Below, piece after piece: positions 5,363 through 5,382 of a stretch of 5,382 nucleotides of DNA. Made by a program: the position numbers and the translations under genes. Each line of letters starts with the position of its first letter. Position 1 is the first letter of the stretch. The DNA is from an uncultured Lachnospiraceae bacterium (GTDB taxonomy: Bacteria; Bacillota; Clostridia; Lachnospirales; Lachnospiraceae). The stretch lies in contig CANOFI010000171.1 in NCBI GenBank assembly GCA_947565255.1, positions 1 through 5,382 on the forward strand, written 5' to 3'. The notes under the pieces are model-generated. The model saw only the letters and a program-made list of their open reading frames with translations. It had not been told where the DNA came from and made no database searches.

Positions 5363-5382
5363 ATGCGGAAAATAATATGTTT
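5363..5382 (+). CDS. Possible start of the next operon gene, 5' fragment, function unknown
   Basis: Only six full codons are visible (MRKIIC, then a partial codon for Phe or Leu), so no family can be assigned. The case for a gene is the well-spaced AGGAG at 5351-5355 and the basic-then-hydrophobic opening typical of a first beta strand. In this context a glycosyltransferase or a PglD-type acetyltransferase would be natural, but that is only a guess from position. The competing reading is that these bases are the +1-frame continuation of the transferase. Confidence 0.35.

Noticed and set aside
5340..5382. Insertion-sequence or group II intron boundary causing the transferase break
   Set aside because: No terminal inverted repeat, target duplication or GTGYG-type intron start can be recognised in the 43 bases available.

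Overview
This window is a run of plus-strand genes from the middle of a surface polysaccharide (capsule/exopolysaccharide) operon. The organism is probably a low-to-moderate GC Firmicute of class Clostridia, with Lachnospiraceae as best guess. That rests on the Gram-positive CpsB-CpsC-CpsD regulatory trio, purine-rich Shine-Dalgarno sites, alternative GTG/TTG starts and A-rich coding sequence. The taxon is inferred; no marker gene is present.

Layout. (1) Bases 1-225: C-terminal end of a PHP-family protein-tyrosine phosphatase (CpsB/YwqE/Wzh type). (2) 243-1046: a Wzz/CpsC chain-length and kinase-adaptor membrane protein. (3) 1048-1767: a CpsD-type BY-kinase with a tyrosine-cluster tail. (4) 1776-3647: a large membrane-bound UDP-sugar 4,6-dehydratase (PglF/CapD/WbpM type). 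(5) 3709-4956: a DegT/DnrJ/EryC1 PLP aminotransferase (PglE-like). (6) About 4962-5342: a PglC-like initiating phosphoglycosyl transferase that is broken just after its membrane-embedded helix and carries a long Lys/Cys-rich N-terminal extension built from an 18-bp tandem repeat. (7) From 5363: either the start of a new gene or out-of-frame continuation of the broken transferase. Gaps between genes are 17, 1, 8 and 61 bp, followed by an overlap, so the genes are probably co-transcribed from a promoter upstream of the window. No gene-free stretch exceeds 61 bp. I see no tRNA, rRNA, CRISPR, insertion sequence or convincing terminator.

How the genes fit together. CpsC, CpsD and CpsB form the phosphorylation cycle that controls polysaccharide chain length and export. 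PglF and PglE would turn UDP-GlcNAc into a UDP-4-amino-4,6-dideoxy sugar, the first two steps toward a bacillosamine-type residue. A PglC-type enzyme would then load the sugar phosphate onto undecaprenyl phosphate. The acetyltransferase (PglD) is not visible. The catalytic part of PglC is absent or out of frame here, so the pathway looks interrupted at the lipid-loading step unless another transferase serves.

The most unusual part is 4947-5382: ten in-frame 18-bp units giving a Cys or substitute residue every six positions, fused to the membrane helix of a transferase that stops abruptly.
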